In this document: positions 15,415 through 24,489 of the stretch, piece after piece
How the letters are laid out: the number at the start of each line of letters is the position of its first letter
Numbering within the stretch: position 1 is the first letter of the stretch
Source: an uncultured Lachnospiraceae bacterium
GTDB taxonomy: Bacteria > Bacillota > Clostridia > Lachnospirales > Lachnospiraceae
NCBI GenBank assembly: GCA_944380095.1
Contig: CALWGP010000014.1
Coordinates: 1 to 34,015 of the forward strand
Reading direction: 5' to 3'
Length of the DNA: 34,015 nucleotides
Notes under the pieces: model-generated
What the model was told of the DNA's origin: nothing
The model's input: only the letters and a program-made list of their open reading frames with translations
Databases searched by the model: none
Made by a program: the position numbers and the translations under genes

Positions 15415-18042
15415 ATGGCAAAATGGGTATATCTATTCCGGGAAGGAAATGCGGATATGCGCAATCTTCTCGGAGGCAAGGGAGCGAATCTGGCAGAGAT
15501 GACCAATCTGGGCCTGCCGATTCCGCAGGGATTTACGGTTACCACGGAAGCCTGCACGGACTATTATAACAACGGCAGGGAGATTTCCGAGGAAATCCAG
15601 AAGCAGATCTTCGACGCGCTGGCAATCCTGGAAGAGCAGCAGGGGAAGAAGTTCGGTGATACCGAGAACCCGCTTCTAGTTTCCGTTCGAAGCGGCGCAA
15701 GGGCATCCATGCCGGGCATGATGGATACGATCCTCAACCTGGGTCTGACGGACATTTCCGTGGAAGGCTTCGCCAAGAAGACGGGCAATCCCAGATTCGC
15801 GTACGATTCTTACAGAAGATTCATCCAGATGTTTTCCGATGTGGTAATGGAGGTTCCCAAATCTCTGTTCGAAAGAGTCCTGGATGAGATCAAAGAAAGC
15901 AAGGGCGTTCATTTTGATACCGAACTGACCGCCGACGACCTGAAGGAAGTGATCGCCAGGTTCAAGAAGATTTATGAAGAGAAGATGGGCGCAGAGTTCC
16001 CGCAGGAGCCCCGCGTACAGCTGATGGAAGCGGTAAAAGCCGTATTCCGTTCCTGGGACAATGAGCGTGCCATCGTTTACCGCCGGATGAACGACATCCC
16101 CGGCGACTGGGGCACCGCAGTCAACGTACAGGCCATGGTATTCGGCAACATGGGCAATACTTCCGGTACGGGCGTTGCGTTCACCCGTAACCCTTCCACC
16201 GGCGCCAAGGGCATTTACGGCGAGTACCTGATCAATGCACAGGGCGAAGACGTGGTAGCCGGCATCCGGACCCCGCAGCCCATTACCAGGCTGGAACAGG
16301 ATCTGCCCGAGTGCTATCAGCAGTTTATCGAAATCGCAAACAAGCTGGAGCAGCATTACCGCGACATGCAGGATATGGAGTTCACCATTGAGAACGGCAA
16401 GCTGTTCTTCCTGCAGACCAGAAACGGCAAGAGGACCGCTCCCGCAGCTTTACAGATTGCCTGCGACCTTGTGGACGAAGGCATGATTACGCCGCAGGAG
16501 GCTGTGCTTCGTATTGAGGCGAAGTCCTTAGACCAGCTGCTTCATCCTACCTTCGATCCCGAGGCCCTTAAGAACGGCCAGGTGATCGGACAGGCACTGC
16601 CCGCATCTCCCGGTGCTGCGGCAGGTAAAGTTTATTTCAATGCAGAAGATGCAAAAGAAGCCCATGAGAGAGGGGAGAGGGTTGTCCTGGTCCGTCTGGA
16701 GACTTCTCCCGAGGATATCGAAGGCATGCATGCGGCAGAAGGTATCCTGACCGTTCGCGGCGGCATGACCTCCCATGCGGCGGTGGTTGCCCGCGGTATG
16801 GGCACGGCCTGCATTTCCGGGTGCGGCGATATTGTGATCGACGAAGAGAAGAAAGTCTTTACCCTGGGCGGCAAGACCTATCACGAGGGAGATTACATTT
16901 CCCTGGATGGCTCCACCGGTAAGATTTATGACGGCGATATCCGGACAGAGGACGCCAGCATCAGCGGCAACTTCGGACGGATTATGGCGTGGGCGGATTC
17001 TATGCGCAGACTGAAAGTCCGCACCAATGCAGATACGCCTGCGGACGCAGCCAATGCTGTGAAGCTGGGCGCAGAGGGCATCGGCCTTTGCCGTACGGAG
17101 CATATGTTCTTCGAGCCCGAGAGAATCCCCAAGATCCGCCGGATGATCCTTTCCAAGACGGTGGAAGAAAGAGAAAAGGCGCTGGCTGACCTGATTCCTT
17201 ATCAGAAGGGCGACTTCAAGGCGATTTATGAAGTGATGGAGGGCCGTCCGGTAACGATCCGTTTCCTGGATCCCCCGCTGCATGAGTTCGTTCCCACCGA
17301 AGAGAAGGAAATCGAAGACCTGGCCAAGGACATGGGCCTGACCGTAGAAGAAGTCAAGGCTACCTGCGACGATCTGCATGAGTTCAATCCGATGATGGGA
17401 CACAGGGGATGCCGTCTGTCCGTTACTTATCCGGAAATCGCAAGGATGCAGACGAGGGCCGTAATCGAGGCTGCCATCGAAGTGAAGGAAGAGAAGGGCT
17501 ACGATATCGTTCCCGAAATCATGGTTCCTCTGGTAGGCGATAAAAAAGAGCTGAAATTTGTCAAAGACGTGATCGTAGATACAGCCGAAAAGGTGAAAGC
17601 GGAGAAAGGTTCCGACATCAACTATCATATCGGTACGATGATCGAGATTCCCCGTGCAGCCCTGCTTGCAAACGAAATTGCAGAAGAGGCGGAGTTCTTC
17701 TCCTTCGGAACCAACGACCTGACCCAGATGACATTCGGTTTCTCCCGTGACGATGCGGGCAAGTTCCTGGTGGACTACTATAAGAGCAAGATCTACGAGT
17801 CCGATCCGTTTGCAAAACTGGACCAGAACGGCGTAGGCCAGCTCATTGAAATGGCTGCAAAGAAAGGCCGCGCGACCAGGCCCAACATTAAACTGGGCAT
17901 CTGCGGGGAACACGGCGGAGATCCTTCTTCCGTAGAGTTCTGCGACAGGGTTGGTCTGGACTATGTTTCCTGCTCGCCGTTCCGTGTGCCGATCGCAAGA
18001 CTGGCTGCAGCGCAGGCAGCGATCAAGAACCCTCGCGAGTAA
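15415..18042 (+). CDS. ppdK: Pyruvate, phosphate dikinase
   Basis: PPDK interconverts pyruvate + ATP + Pi and phosphoenolpyruvate + AMP + PPi; in anaerobic clostridia it can serve glycolysis with PPi or gluconeogenesis. The 875 aa length matches the Clostridium symbiosum enzyme. The N-terminal ATP-grasp domain shows LLGGKGANLAEM and SVRSGARASMPGMMDT; the central domain carries the phospho-carrier histidine at H454 in GGMTSHAAVVARG; the C-terminal barrel has ICGEHGGDPSS with the acid/base cysteine C830. AAGGGGGAA precedes ATG 15415. It is transcribed alone (promoter at 15333-15341, strong terminator at 18091-18136). Its codons (frequent AAG, GAG, CTG) look more biased than those of neighbours, as expected for an abundant enzyme; I did not compute this. 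Confidence 0.98.
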   Translation: MAKWVYLFREGNADMRNLLGGKGANLAEMTNLGLPIPQGFTVTTEACTDYYNNGREISEEIQKQIFDALAILEEQQGKKFGDTENPLLVSVRSGARASMPGMMDTILNLGLTDISVEGFAKKTGNPRFAYDSYRRFIQMFSDVVMEVPKSLFERVLDEIKESKGVHFDTELTADDLKEVIARFKKIYEEKMGAEFPQEPRVQLMEAVKAVFRSWDNERAIVYRRMNDIPGDWGTAVNVQAMVFGNMGNTSGTGVAFTRNPSTGAKGIYGEYLINAQGEDVVAGIRTPQPITRLEQDLPECYQQFIEIANKLEQHYRDMQDMEFTIENGKLFFLQTRNGKRTAPAALQIACDLVDEGMITPQEAVLRIEAKSLDQLLHPTFDPEALKNGQVIGQALPASPGAAAGKVYFNAEDAKEAHERGERVVLVRLETSPEDIEGMHAAEGILTVRGGMTSHAAVVARGMGTACISGCGDIVIDEEKKVFTLGGKTYHEGDYISLDGSTGKIYDGDIRTEDASISGNFGRIMAWADSMRRLKVRTNADTPADAANAVKLGAEGIGLCRTEHMFFEPERIPKIRRMILSKTVEEREKALADLIPYQKGDFKAIYEVMEGRPVTIRFLDPPLHEFVPTEEKEIEDLAKDMGLTVEEVKATCDDLHEFNPMMGHRGCRLSVTYPEIARMQTRAVIEAAIEVKEEKGYDIVPEIMVPLVGDKKELKFVKDVIVDTAEKVKAEKGSDINYHIGTMIEIPRAALLANEIAEEAEFFSFGTNDLTQMTFGFSRDDAGKFLVDYYKSKIYESDPFAKLDQNGVGQLIEMAAKKGRATRPNIKLGICGEHGGDPSSVEFCDRVGLDYVSCSPFRVPIARLAAAQAAIKNPRE

Positions 18043-18090
18043 ACCGACAAAACGTTATGATTTGACCGCAGAAGTTTCTAACCGGTCGTC

Positions 18091-18136
18091 AAAGCCCCCG
18101 TACATTCCCGATTGGGCAATGTGCGGGGGCTTTTTA
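18091..18136 (+). terminator. Strong rho-independent terminator after ppdK
   Basis: AAAGCCCCCGTACATT (18091-18106) pairs with AATGTGCGGGGGCTTT (18118-18133) over 16 positions with a single G-T pair and an 11-base loop. The stem is GC-rich and runs into TTTTTAA. It begins 48 bases after the ppdK stop. Confidence 0.92.
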
Positions 18137-18159
18137 ATGGTGTTTTGGATTTTCCGCAC

Positions 18160-18188
18160 TTGACGGTCCGGGACAAACAGGGGATAAT
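18160..18188 (+). promoter_or_regulatory. Probable promoter of the 18.2-25.9 kb gene run
   Basis: TTGACG (18160-18165) and GATAAT (18183-18188) are separated by 17 bases; each hexamer differs from consensus at one position. It sits just after the ppdK terminator and 33 bases before the start of the 66 aa gene, so it likely drives the following chain. Confidence 0.75.
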
Positions 18189-18221
18189 GGATGGGAAAAT
18201 GATCGGCACGGGAGAATACGG

Positions 18222-18422
18222 ATGGAGACATTTAAGGAAAAGTATCTGGCGGGGCTGCTGGCCCCGGAAGAAATTGACGATTATGTGGAAGAATGGAACA
18301 ACAGCGACGATGAGCGGACCCTGGCCTGCTTTCTGGGGCTTAATGCAGAGGAAGAAGACGCGTGGATCAGCGTGGGGGAAGACGCTTTGTTTGAACTTCT
18401 GGACCGGCAGAAAGGAGTCTGA
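18222..18422 (+). CDS. Small acidic hypothetical protein, 66 aa
   Basis: This short, acidic, probably helical protein (ETFKEKYLAGLLAPEEIDDY at its start; about 20 Asp/Glu) lacks a signal peptide, membrane helix or cysteine motif. I do not recognise the family. GGGAGA (18210-18215) is 6 bases before ATG 18222, the promoter lies just upstream, and only 2 bases separate its stop from the next start. These points support a real gene co-translated with the aldolase-like enzyme. Confidence 0.65.
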   Translation: METFKEKYLAGLLAPEEIDDYVEEWNNSDDERTLACFLGLNAEEEDAWISVGEDALFELLDRQKGV

Positions 18423-18424
18423 AA

Positions 18425-19459
18425 ATGCTTTATTTTAACTGTGATTATATGGAGGGCGCCCATCCAAAGATCCTGGAGCGTCTTGCAGAGACGAACCTGG
18501 ATCATACGCTGGGATACGGAGAGGATCCGTACTGCCTGTCCGCAAAGGAAAAAATCCGTCTGGCGTGCGGCTGCCCGGAGGCGGAAATTTTTTTCCTGAT
18601 CGGCGGGACACAGACCAACGCCACTGTGATCAAAGGGCTTTTGCGGCCCTATGAGGGAGTGATTGCAGCCGAAACGGGCCATATTAACGTGCATGAGGCA
18701 GGGGCGGTGGAGGCCACGGGCCATAAAGTGCTGGCGCTGCCCCACCGGGACGGGAAGCTTGACGCCGGTGAGGTAAGAAGCTGGCTGGAAGCCTTTTACC
18801 GGGACGGAAGCTGCACCCACATGGTGCAGCCGGGGATGGTCTATATTTCCCATCCCACGGAGTTTGGAACCCTGTATACAAAGTCCGAATTGGAAGGGCT
18901 GAAATCCGTGTGCGCAGACTACGGCCTGAAGCTGTTTCTGGACGGCGCCCGCCTGGGATACGGGCTGGCGGCAAAGGGGACGGACGTGACCCTTGAGGTC
19001 CTTGCGCGGTGCTGCGATGTATTTTATATCGGCGGGACAAAAGTGGGGGCGCTCTTTGGCGAGGCTGTGGTATTCCCCAAAAAGGGGACGGCGCCGGGAT
19101 TCTTTACCCTGGTCAAGCAGCAGGGCGCCCTCCTGGCGAAGGGGCGTCTGCTGGGGATCCAGTTTGACACCCTGTTTACCGACGGGCTTTATTTTAAAAT
19201 ATCCGCCCACGCCATTGAGATGGCGGAAAGACTAAAGGGGATACTGGACAGGGCAGGCTGCAGTTTCTGGCTGGATTCCCCTACCAACCAGCAGTTTGTG
19301 GTGCTTGGAAAAGAGCAGCAAAAGGCTTTGGAAGGAAAGGTAAGCTATGAGCCGTGGGAAGAACTTGGGGACGGGAAACTGGCGGTACGCTTTGCCACCA
19401 GCTGGGCTACCCGCAGGGAGGACCTGGACCGGCTGGAAGAAATCCTGGAGACAATTTAA
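18425..19459 (+). CDS. ltaE: Low-specificity threonine aldolase-like PLP enzyme
   Basis: This fold-type I PLP enzyme of the beta-eliminating lyase/threonine aldolase family (344 aa, usual length) would split L-threonine or allo-threonine to glycine and acetaldehyde. Visible features: GGTQTNATVI (60-69) binding the cofactor phosphate; ETGHINVHEAGA (83-94) with the histidine that stacks on PLP; FLDGARLGYGL (171-181) with D173 pairing the pyridine nitrogen; and YIGGTKVGA with the Schiff-base lysine K206. The N-terminus begins directly in the fold (MLYFNCDYMEGAHP). It follows the 66 aa gene by 2 bases and precedes the MutS-like gene by 3 bases. Exact substrate preference cannot be read from the sequence. 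Confidence 0.88.
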   Translation: MLYFNCDYMEGAHPKILERLAETNLDHTLGYGEDPYCLSAKEKIRLACGCPEAEIFFLIGGTQTNATVIKGLLRPYEGVIAAETGHINVHEAGAVEATGHKVLALPHRDGKLDAGEVRSWLEAFYRDGSCTHMVQPGMVYISHPTEFGTLYTKSELEGLKSVCADYGLKLFLDGARLGYGLAAKGTDVTLEVLARCCDVFYIGGTKVGALFGEAVVFPKKGTAPGFFTLVKQQGALLAKGRLLGIQFDTLFTDGLYFKISAHAIEMAERLKGILDRAGCSFWLDSPTNQQFVVLGKEQQKALEGKVSYEPWEELGDGKLAVRFATSWATRREDLDRLEEILETI

Positions 19460-19462
19460 ACG

Positions 19463-21166
19463 ATGGAATATCTGATTCTGTTTGCTGTTTTGCTGGGCAT
19501 GGGCCTGCTTCTTTTTGTCAAAGGCATTTGGGACCGCAGAAGGCAGCGCGTTTATATGCAAGAAAAGATAAGGGAATCCTTTGGACGTCCTGGCGAAAGG
19601 AAATATGAGGATGGGGAAACGGAAGGGATTCCCCGCTATTTTGAAAAGCACAGGGAAGGCTTTTCCTTAGACGACGTCACATGGAACGACCTGAATCTGG
19701 ATATGCTGTTTTTAAGGATGAATACCACCCTTTCTTCGGCCGGGCAGGAGTATTTGTATTATATGCTGCGAACGCCCTGTTTTGACCTGTCGGAGCTTTC
19801 CCGGAGGGAAAAGATGATCCGGGATCTGACCCGGGAGGAAGAAATCCGCCTTAAATTGCAGATGCTGTATCTGGACGCGGGCAGGACGGGGAAATATTCC
19901 CTTTATGACTATCTTGACTTCCTGGAAGACTTGGGAGAGCGGGGCAGCCTGCTTCAGATCGGGCTGGATCTTTTGTTCCTGCCTGCCATAGCCCTGACGG
20001 CCCTAAACCCGCCCCTTGGCATTGTGGCCATCGTGGGGCTGATGTCTTTTAATATTGCAACCTATCTGAAGCAAAGAAAAGTCATTGATCCCTATCTGAC
20101 CAGCTTTCGCTATATTTTCCGCTGTATCCGTCTTTCGGAAAAGCTGACGGAGGTGAAGGCGGATTTCCTGGAAGAGGAAAAAGAGAAACTGCGCGTTTTG
20201 CTGGGGCAGTTTCAAAGCTTAAAAAGGAGCGCAGCATTTGGGATGCGCAGGCCGGGAAACGGGGGAAGCCCCCTGGACCTGGTGCTGGATTATCTGAACA
20301 TGATCTTTCATTTCGATATTATGGGATTTAACCGGATGTTAAAACAGGTGAGGGCCCATGCAAAACAGGTGGACGGGCTGCTTACGGTAACGGGGAGGCT
20401 GGAAGCGCTGATTGCCGCCGCAGGGTTTCGGCAAAGCCTTGCGTGCTGGTGCGAACCGCAGCTGGAAAAGGAAAGCCCGGCAGGAAAGCAGGACGGAAAC
20501 CGGAGCCTTTTTCTGAAGGGGCTGTATCATCCGATGCTGACCGATCCGGTCAAGAATGAGATAGAAGCCGTCCGGGGCGTATTGGTGACCGGTTCCAACG
20601 CCTCCGGGAAATCCACTTTCTTAAAGGCTGTTGCGATCAATGCGATCCTGGCACAGACCGTCCATACCTGCTGCGCGGACAGTTATTGCGGGCCTTTCGT
20701 ACGGGTTATGACGTCCATGGCTTTGCGGGATGACCTGGAGAGCGGGGAAAGCTATTATATTGTGGAAATCCGTTCCCTGAAAAGAATCCTGGACGCCGCT
20801 TCCCAAAACGGTCCCCAGGTGCTGTGTTTTGTGGACGAAGTGCTGCGGGGGACCAATACCGTGGAGCGCATCGCTGCTTCCACCCAGATTTTAAAGAGCT
20901 TAAACCGGCCGGGGGTATGCTGTTTTGCGGCGACCCACGATATTGAGCTGACGGAGCTTTTGAAGGAAGAGTACGACAATTACCATTTTGAAGAGGAAAT
21001 TGAAGAAGGGGATATCCGTTTCCCTTACCAGCTCATTCCCGGGAAGGCGACCACGCGCAATGCCATCCGCCTGCTTTCCATGATGGGCTATGACGATTCC
21101 ATTATCCGGGCTGCGGAAGGGATGGCCGCCCGGTTTGCAAAGAGCGGCAGATGGACGGACGTTTGA
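19463..21166 (+). CDS. Membrane-anchored MutS-like ATPase
   Basis: This 567 aa protein has a C-terminal MutS ATPase domain: Walker [11 protein letters not shown] (G377-T385, K383), [18 protein letters not shown] (MutS signature region), Walker [15 protein letters not shown] (D458, E459) and [11 protein letters not shown]. The mismatch-recognition and connector domains of MutS are missing. Instead there is an N-terminal membrane helix (residues 3-20) with a basic flank, a helical core/lever-like region (60-150), and a second hydrophobic pair (about 170-200, [20 protein letters not shown]). It is therefore a membrane-bound MutS relative, unlikely to do classical mismatch repair despite the usual database label. 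It follows the aldolase-like gene by 3 bases. Role unknown. Confidence 0.88.
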   Translation: MEYLILFAVLLGMGLLLFVKGIWDRRRQRVYMQEKIRESFGRPGERKYEDGETEGIPRYFEKHREGFSLDDVTWNDLNLDMLFLRMNTTLSSAGQEYLYYMLRTPCFDLSELSRREKMIRDLTREEEIRLKLQMLYLDAGRTGKYSLYDYLDFLEDLGERGSLLQIGLDLLFLPAIALTALNPPLGIVAIVGLMSFNIATYLKQRKVIDPYLTSFRYIFRCIRLSEKLTEVKADFLEEEKEKLRVLLGQFQSLKRSAAFGMRRPGNGGSPLDLVLDYLNMIFHFDIMGFNRMLKQVRAHAKQVDGLLTVTGRLEALIAAAGFRQSLACWCEPQLEKESPAGKQDGNRSLFLKGLYHPMLTDPVKNEIEAVRGVLVTGSNASGKSTFLKAVAINAILAQTVHTCCADSYCGPFVRVMTSMALRDDLESGESYYIVEIRSLKRILDAASQNGPQVLCFVDEVLRGTNTVERIAASTQILKSLNRPGVCCFAATHDIELTELLKEEYDNYHFEEEIEEGDIRFPYQLIPGKATTRNAIRLLSMMGYDDSIIRAAEGMAARFAKSGRWTDV

Positions 21167-21191
21167 TCAATCAGGAAAGGAAATTTTGAGT

Positions 21192-21671
21192 ATGCAGGAT
21201 GTGACGCTTTATACGGACGGGGCCGCCAGGGGAAATCCGGAGGGACCGGGAGGCTACGGTGCGATTCTGCAGTTCGTGGACCGGCAGGGCAACCTGCACG
21301 AAAAGGAACTGTCGGCCGGATACCGCAAGACGACCAATAACAGGATGGAGCTGATGGCGGTAATCGCCGGCCTGGAGGCGCTGACAAGGCCGTGCCGGGT
21401 AGAGGTGGTTTCCGATTCCCAGTATGTGACCAACGCTTTTTTGAAGGGCTGGCTGGACGGCTGGCAGAAAAGGAACTGGAAAGGCGCGTCGGGACCGGTG
21501 AAAAATGTGGATCTCTGGAAGCGCCTGCTGGCTGCGGCAAAACCCCATGAACTGCATTTTACCTGGGTGAAAGGCCATGCGGGCCATCCGGAGAACGAAC
21601 GGTGCGATAAGCTGGCCACTGCCGCGGCGGACGGAACCCGGCTTTTAACCGATGAAAAGAAAGACGAATAG
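21192..21671 (+). CDS. rnhA: Ribonuclease HI
   Basis: RNase HI cuts the RNA strand of RNA-DNA hybrids, removing R-loops and primers. The 159 aa length is typical. All catalytic residues are present: D9 in [11 protein letters not shown]53 in [10 protein letters not shown]75 in VSDSQYV, and H129 and D139 in [14 protein letters not shown]. The basic handle region ([12 protein letters not shown]) is also present. The frame is open from 21090, but the extension is MutS-like sequence in another frame; ATG 21192 follows GGAAAGGAAA and gives the normal N-terminus. A TTG at 21186 would add two residues. Confidence 0.97.
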   Translation: MQDVTLYTDGAARGNPEGPGGYGAILQFVDRQGNLHEKELSAGYRKTTNNRMELMAVIAGLEALTRPCRVEVVSDSQYVTNAFLKGWLDGWQKRNWKGASGPVKNVDLWKRLLAAAKPHELHFTWVKGHAGHPENERCDKLATAAADGTRLLTDEKKDE

Positions 21672-21700
21672 GACGGATAAAGGAGCGGACAAAGGAGAAA

Positions 21701-22888
21701 ATGAAATTTGAATTAGCGGATCGGATGAAAGAATATGAAGAAGGGATTTTCCAGGTGCTGGATGAAAAGAAGAAAGAGCTCAAAGCCCGGGGGAAGACGG
21801 TGTACAATCTTTCCGTGGGGACTCCGGATTTCCCGCCCCAGGATTATGTGATACAGGCTGTCTGTAAAGCGGCCCAAAAGCCGGAAAATTATAAATATTC
21901 CCTGGGGGATCTGCCAGAGCTGGTCGCTGCCGTGCGCAGCCGGTTTTCCCATCGCTATGGCGTGGAATTAAAGCCGGAGGAAATCACTTCCGTCTACGGC
22001 TCCCAGGAAGGGATTGCCCATATCGGGTTCTGCCTGCTCAATCCAGGGGACGAAGTGCTGGTGCCTGATCCCGGGTATCCGATTTTTTCCGTGGGGCCGG
22101 CGCTGGCCGGGGCGAAGCTTTCCTGCTATCCTCTGAAAGAGGAAAACGGCTGGCTGCCGGATCTGGAGGCATTGTCCAAAGAGGCGGACCGGGCAAAATT
22201 CATGATCGTTTCCTATCCCATGAACCCCATCTGCAAGTGCGCGCCCAAAAGTTTTTATGAGCGCCTGATCCCCTGGGCAAAAGAACACGATTTGCTGATC
22301 GTACACGACAACGCCTATTCCGATATTATTTACGACGGCAGGGAAGGAATTTCCATCCTTTCCATTCCCGGCGCAAAAGAATGCTGCGTGGAGTTTTATT
22401 CCCTGTCCAAATCGTTTGACTATACGGGGGCCAGGATGGGCTTTTTGGCAGGCAACGCCCAGGTAGTGCAGGCACTGAAAAAACTTCGTTCCCAGATCGA
22501 TTACGGCACCTTCCTCCCGGTGCAGTACGGGGCCATTGCCGCCTTAAACGGGCCGGACGAGCCTGTACGGATTCAGCGAAAAGAGTATCAGAAAAGACGC
22601 GACGCGCTGTGCAGGGGCCTTTCCGCCATCGGCTGGAAGGTACAAGACAGCGAGGGGACGATGTTTGCCTGGGCCAAAATCCCGGCGCCCTATGGGACGG
22701 ACGACGTGGGGTTTGTGATGGAGCTGATGGAAAAAACCGGCGTTTTGTGTACGCCGGGCTCGAGCTTTGGGACGCTGGGGAAAGGATATGTGCGCTTTGC
22801 TTTCGTACTGCCGGTGGAAGAAATCCAAAAAGCGGTGGAAGCGGTGCGCCAAAGCGGTATTGTGACGAAGGAAGGAGAGAGGGAATGA
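21701..22888 (+). CDS. Class I/II aminotransferase, DapL/AlaT-like
   Basis: This 395 aa fold-type I PLP aminotransferase shows NLSVGTPDFPP near the N-terminus, YGSQEGIAH (cofactor phosphate loop), PDPGYPIF, SYPMNPICKC in place of the common NPxNPTG block, HDNAYSDIIYDG, and the Schiff-base lysine K237 in SLSKSFDYTGARMGF, with a C-terminal GYVRFAFV carrying the carboxylate-binding arginine. This pattern is closest to LL-diaminopimelate/alanine-type aminotransferases, but the substrate is not certain. A spaced GGAG lies before ATG 21701. Its stop overlaps the dUTPase start as ATGA. Confidence 0.88.
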   Translation: MKFELADRMKEYEEGIFQVLDEKKKELKARGKTVYNLSVGTPDFPPQDYVIQAVCKAAQKPENYKYSLGDLPELVAAVRSRFSHRYGVELKPEEITSVYGSQEGIAHIGFCLLNPGDEVLVPDPGYPIFSVGPALAGAKLSCYPLKEENGWLPDLEALSKEADRAKFMIVSYPMNPICKCAPKSFYERLIPWAKEHDLLIVHDNAYSDIIYDGREGISILSIPGAKECCVEFYSLSKSFDYTGARMGFLAGNAQVVQALKKLRSQIDYGTFLPVQYGAIAALNGPDEPVRIQRKEYQKRRDALCRGLSAIGWKVQDSEGTMFAWAKIPAPYGTDDVGFVMELMEKTGVLCTPGSSFGTLGKGYVRFAFVLPVEEIQKAVEAVRQSGIVTKEGERE

Positions 22889-23391
22889 ACCGGATTGCAA
22901 AATTTGAAAAAGTAAGTCCCGGACAGTTCCGGAAAGATTTTACGGAGGCGTTTCCGGAATATGAAAAGGATGCGGACGCAATTTACAATGCGATCCGGCT
23001 GCCGCAACGCGCCACGAAGGGAAGCGCGGGATACGATTACTTTTCCCCTGTTTCCTTTACCTTAAAACCCGGGGAAACCATTAAAATCCCCACTGGGATC
23101 CGCGCCCGGATGGAAGAAGGATGGGTGCTGTGCAATTTCCCCAGAAGCGGCCAGGGCTTTAAATTCCGTCTGCAGCTGAATAATACCGTCGGCATCATCG
23201 ACAGCGATTATTATGATTCCGATAACGAAGGACATATTATGGCGAAGCTGACCAACGATTCCAACGAAGGGAAGGTTTTGACGGTCCGCGCAGGGGAGGG
23301 ATTTTTGCAGGGAATCTTTTTCCCTTTCGGCATTACGCAGGACGATGAGGCGGATGCGGTCAGAAACGGGGGCTTTGGAAGTACGGGATGA
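22885..23391 (+). CDS. dut: dUTPase-family nucleotide hydrolase
   Basis: dUTPase converts dUTP to dUMP and PPi, keeping uracil out of DNA. The 168 aa protein has all five trimeric-dUTPase motifs: AGYDYFSP (48-55), PRSGQGFKF (86-94), VGIIDSDYY (102-110), GEGFLQGIFFPF (137-148) and RNGGFGSTG (160-168). Motif 3 is unusual: the RGE that normally follows the Tyr is replaced by YDSDNEGH. About 40 residues precede motif 1, longer than in simple dUTPases. ATG 22885 overlaps the preceding stop, preceded by GGAGAGAGGG; its own stop overlaps ansA as ATGA. A dCTP deaminase-like specificity is less likely because the GGFGSTG tail is complete. Confidence 0.9.
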   Translation: MNRIAKFEKVSPGQFRKDFTEAFPEYEKDADAIYNAIRLPQRATKGSAGYDYFSPVSFTLKPGETIKIPTGIRARMEEGWVLCNFPRSGQGFKFRLQLNNTVGIIDSDYYDSDNEGHIMAKLTNDSNEGKVLTVRAGEGFLQGIFFPFGITQDDEADAVRNGGFGSTG

Positions 23392-24395
23392 AAAAGAGGA
23401 TCCTTTTGCTGACGACGGGAGGCACCATCGCCTCCAAGGATGGGGGAAACGGTCTTGCCCCGGTGCTGTCTTCGGAAGATTTCCTGCAGTACGTAAAAGA
23501 ATTTGAACCGGTCTGCGAGCTGGTCTGCCTGGAAGTGTGCAGTATCGATTCCACCAATATGGACATCGACCACTGGCTGATGCTTGCCCGTTCCATCCGG
23601 GAACATTATGAGCAATACGACGCCTTCCTGATCTGCCACGGAACGGATACCATGGCCTATACGGCGGCGGCCCTTTCCTATCTGGTCCAGAATTCCCCCA
23701 AACCCATTGTGCTTACAGGCGCCCAGAAATCCATCCTGTCCGAAATTACGGACGCACGCAAAAACCTGCACGACAGCATCCGCTGCGCCCTGGATGACAA
23801 AAGCCGGGATGTGATGCTGGTGTTTGACGGAAAAATCATCGCAGGGACCAGGGCCAAAAAAACGGCCACGTTCAGCTACAACGCCTTTTCCAGCATCAAT
23901 TTTCCCGTGATCGGCAGGATCTGGGACGATGAAGTACTCTATTATATAGAAAGGGAACCTACGGCGGAACCGGTGGCCTTTTATGACAGGCTGGACCGGA
24001 AAGTGTTCCTGCTTAAGCTGACGCCGGGCATGTCCGCGGAAATGATTCCCTACATTTTAAGCGTCTACGACTGCATTATCCTGGAAGGTTTCGGGGTGGG
24101 CGGCCTGCCGGACCGGCTGCGGGAAGCGTTCCAACGGGAAATGGTGCGGTATGAGCCCTATGAGAAAGTACTCATCATGGCGACCCAGGTAACCTACGAG
24201 GGCAGCAGCATGGACACCTATGTGGTGGGACGCAAAGCCAGGAAAAACCTTCCTTTCCTGGAAACTTATGACATGACGCTGGAAGCCGTGTTTGCCAAGA
24301 TCATGTGGATTCTCGGACTGCATATCCGGGACAGGGAGGAGATGGAACGGCTTTTTTATAAAAAAATCAACTACGATATTTTCCGGAAAGACTGA
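23388..24395 (+). CDS. ansA: Type I (cytoplasmic) L-asparaginase
   Basis: This enzyme hydrolyses L-asparagine to aspartate and ammonia. The 335 aa protein has both catalytic Thr centres: TTGGTIAS (9-16, nucleophile T13) and HGTDTM (84-89, T86-D87), plus LTGAQKS in the expected place. No signal peptide is present, which fits the cytoplasmic, lower-affinity type I enzyme used for nitrogen metabolism. Its ATG overlaps the dUTPase stop (ATGA), making the aminotransferase-dut-ansA trio translationally linked. The 94-base gap to the serpin has no clear terminator or promoter. Confidence 0.95.
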   Translation: MKKRILLLTTGGTIASKDGGNGLAPVLSSEDFLQYVKEFEPVCELVCLEVCSIDSTNMDIDHWLMLARSIREHYEQYDAFLICHGTDTMAYTAAALSYLVQNSPKPIVLTGAQKSILSEITDARKNLHDSIRCALDDKSRDVMLVFDGKIIAGTRAKKTATFSYNAFSSINFPVIGRIWDDEVLYYIEREPTAEPVAFYDRLDRKVFLLKLTPGMSAEMIPYILSVYDCIILEGFGVGGLPDRLREAFQREMVRYEPYEKVLIMATQVTYEGSSMDTYVVGRKARKNLPFLETYDMTLEAVFAKIMWILGLHIRDREEMERLFYKKINYDIFRKD

Positions 24396-24489
24396 TTCGC
24401 CTGACAAAAAATTCTAAAAAAGTGAAACCGGGCTGCAGGAGTCTGCGTCCTTATGGATGAAAGGACAAAAAGAAAGGATGGGAATAAAA

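Noticed and set aside
16528..17913. 461-codon open frame on the - strand
   Set aside because: Shadow of the highly biased codons of ppdK; no recognisable motif.
24447..24466. GTCCTT/AAGGAC 6 bp hairpin ahead of the serpin start
   Set aside because: Short stem, no T-run, does not cover the ribosome binding site; likely chance.
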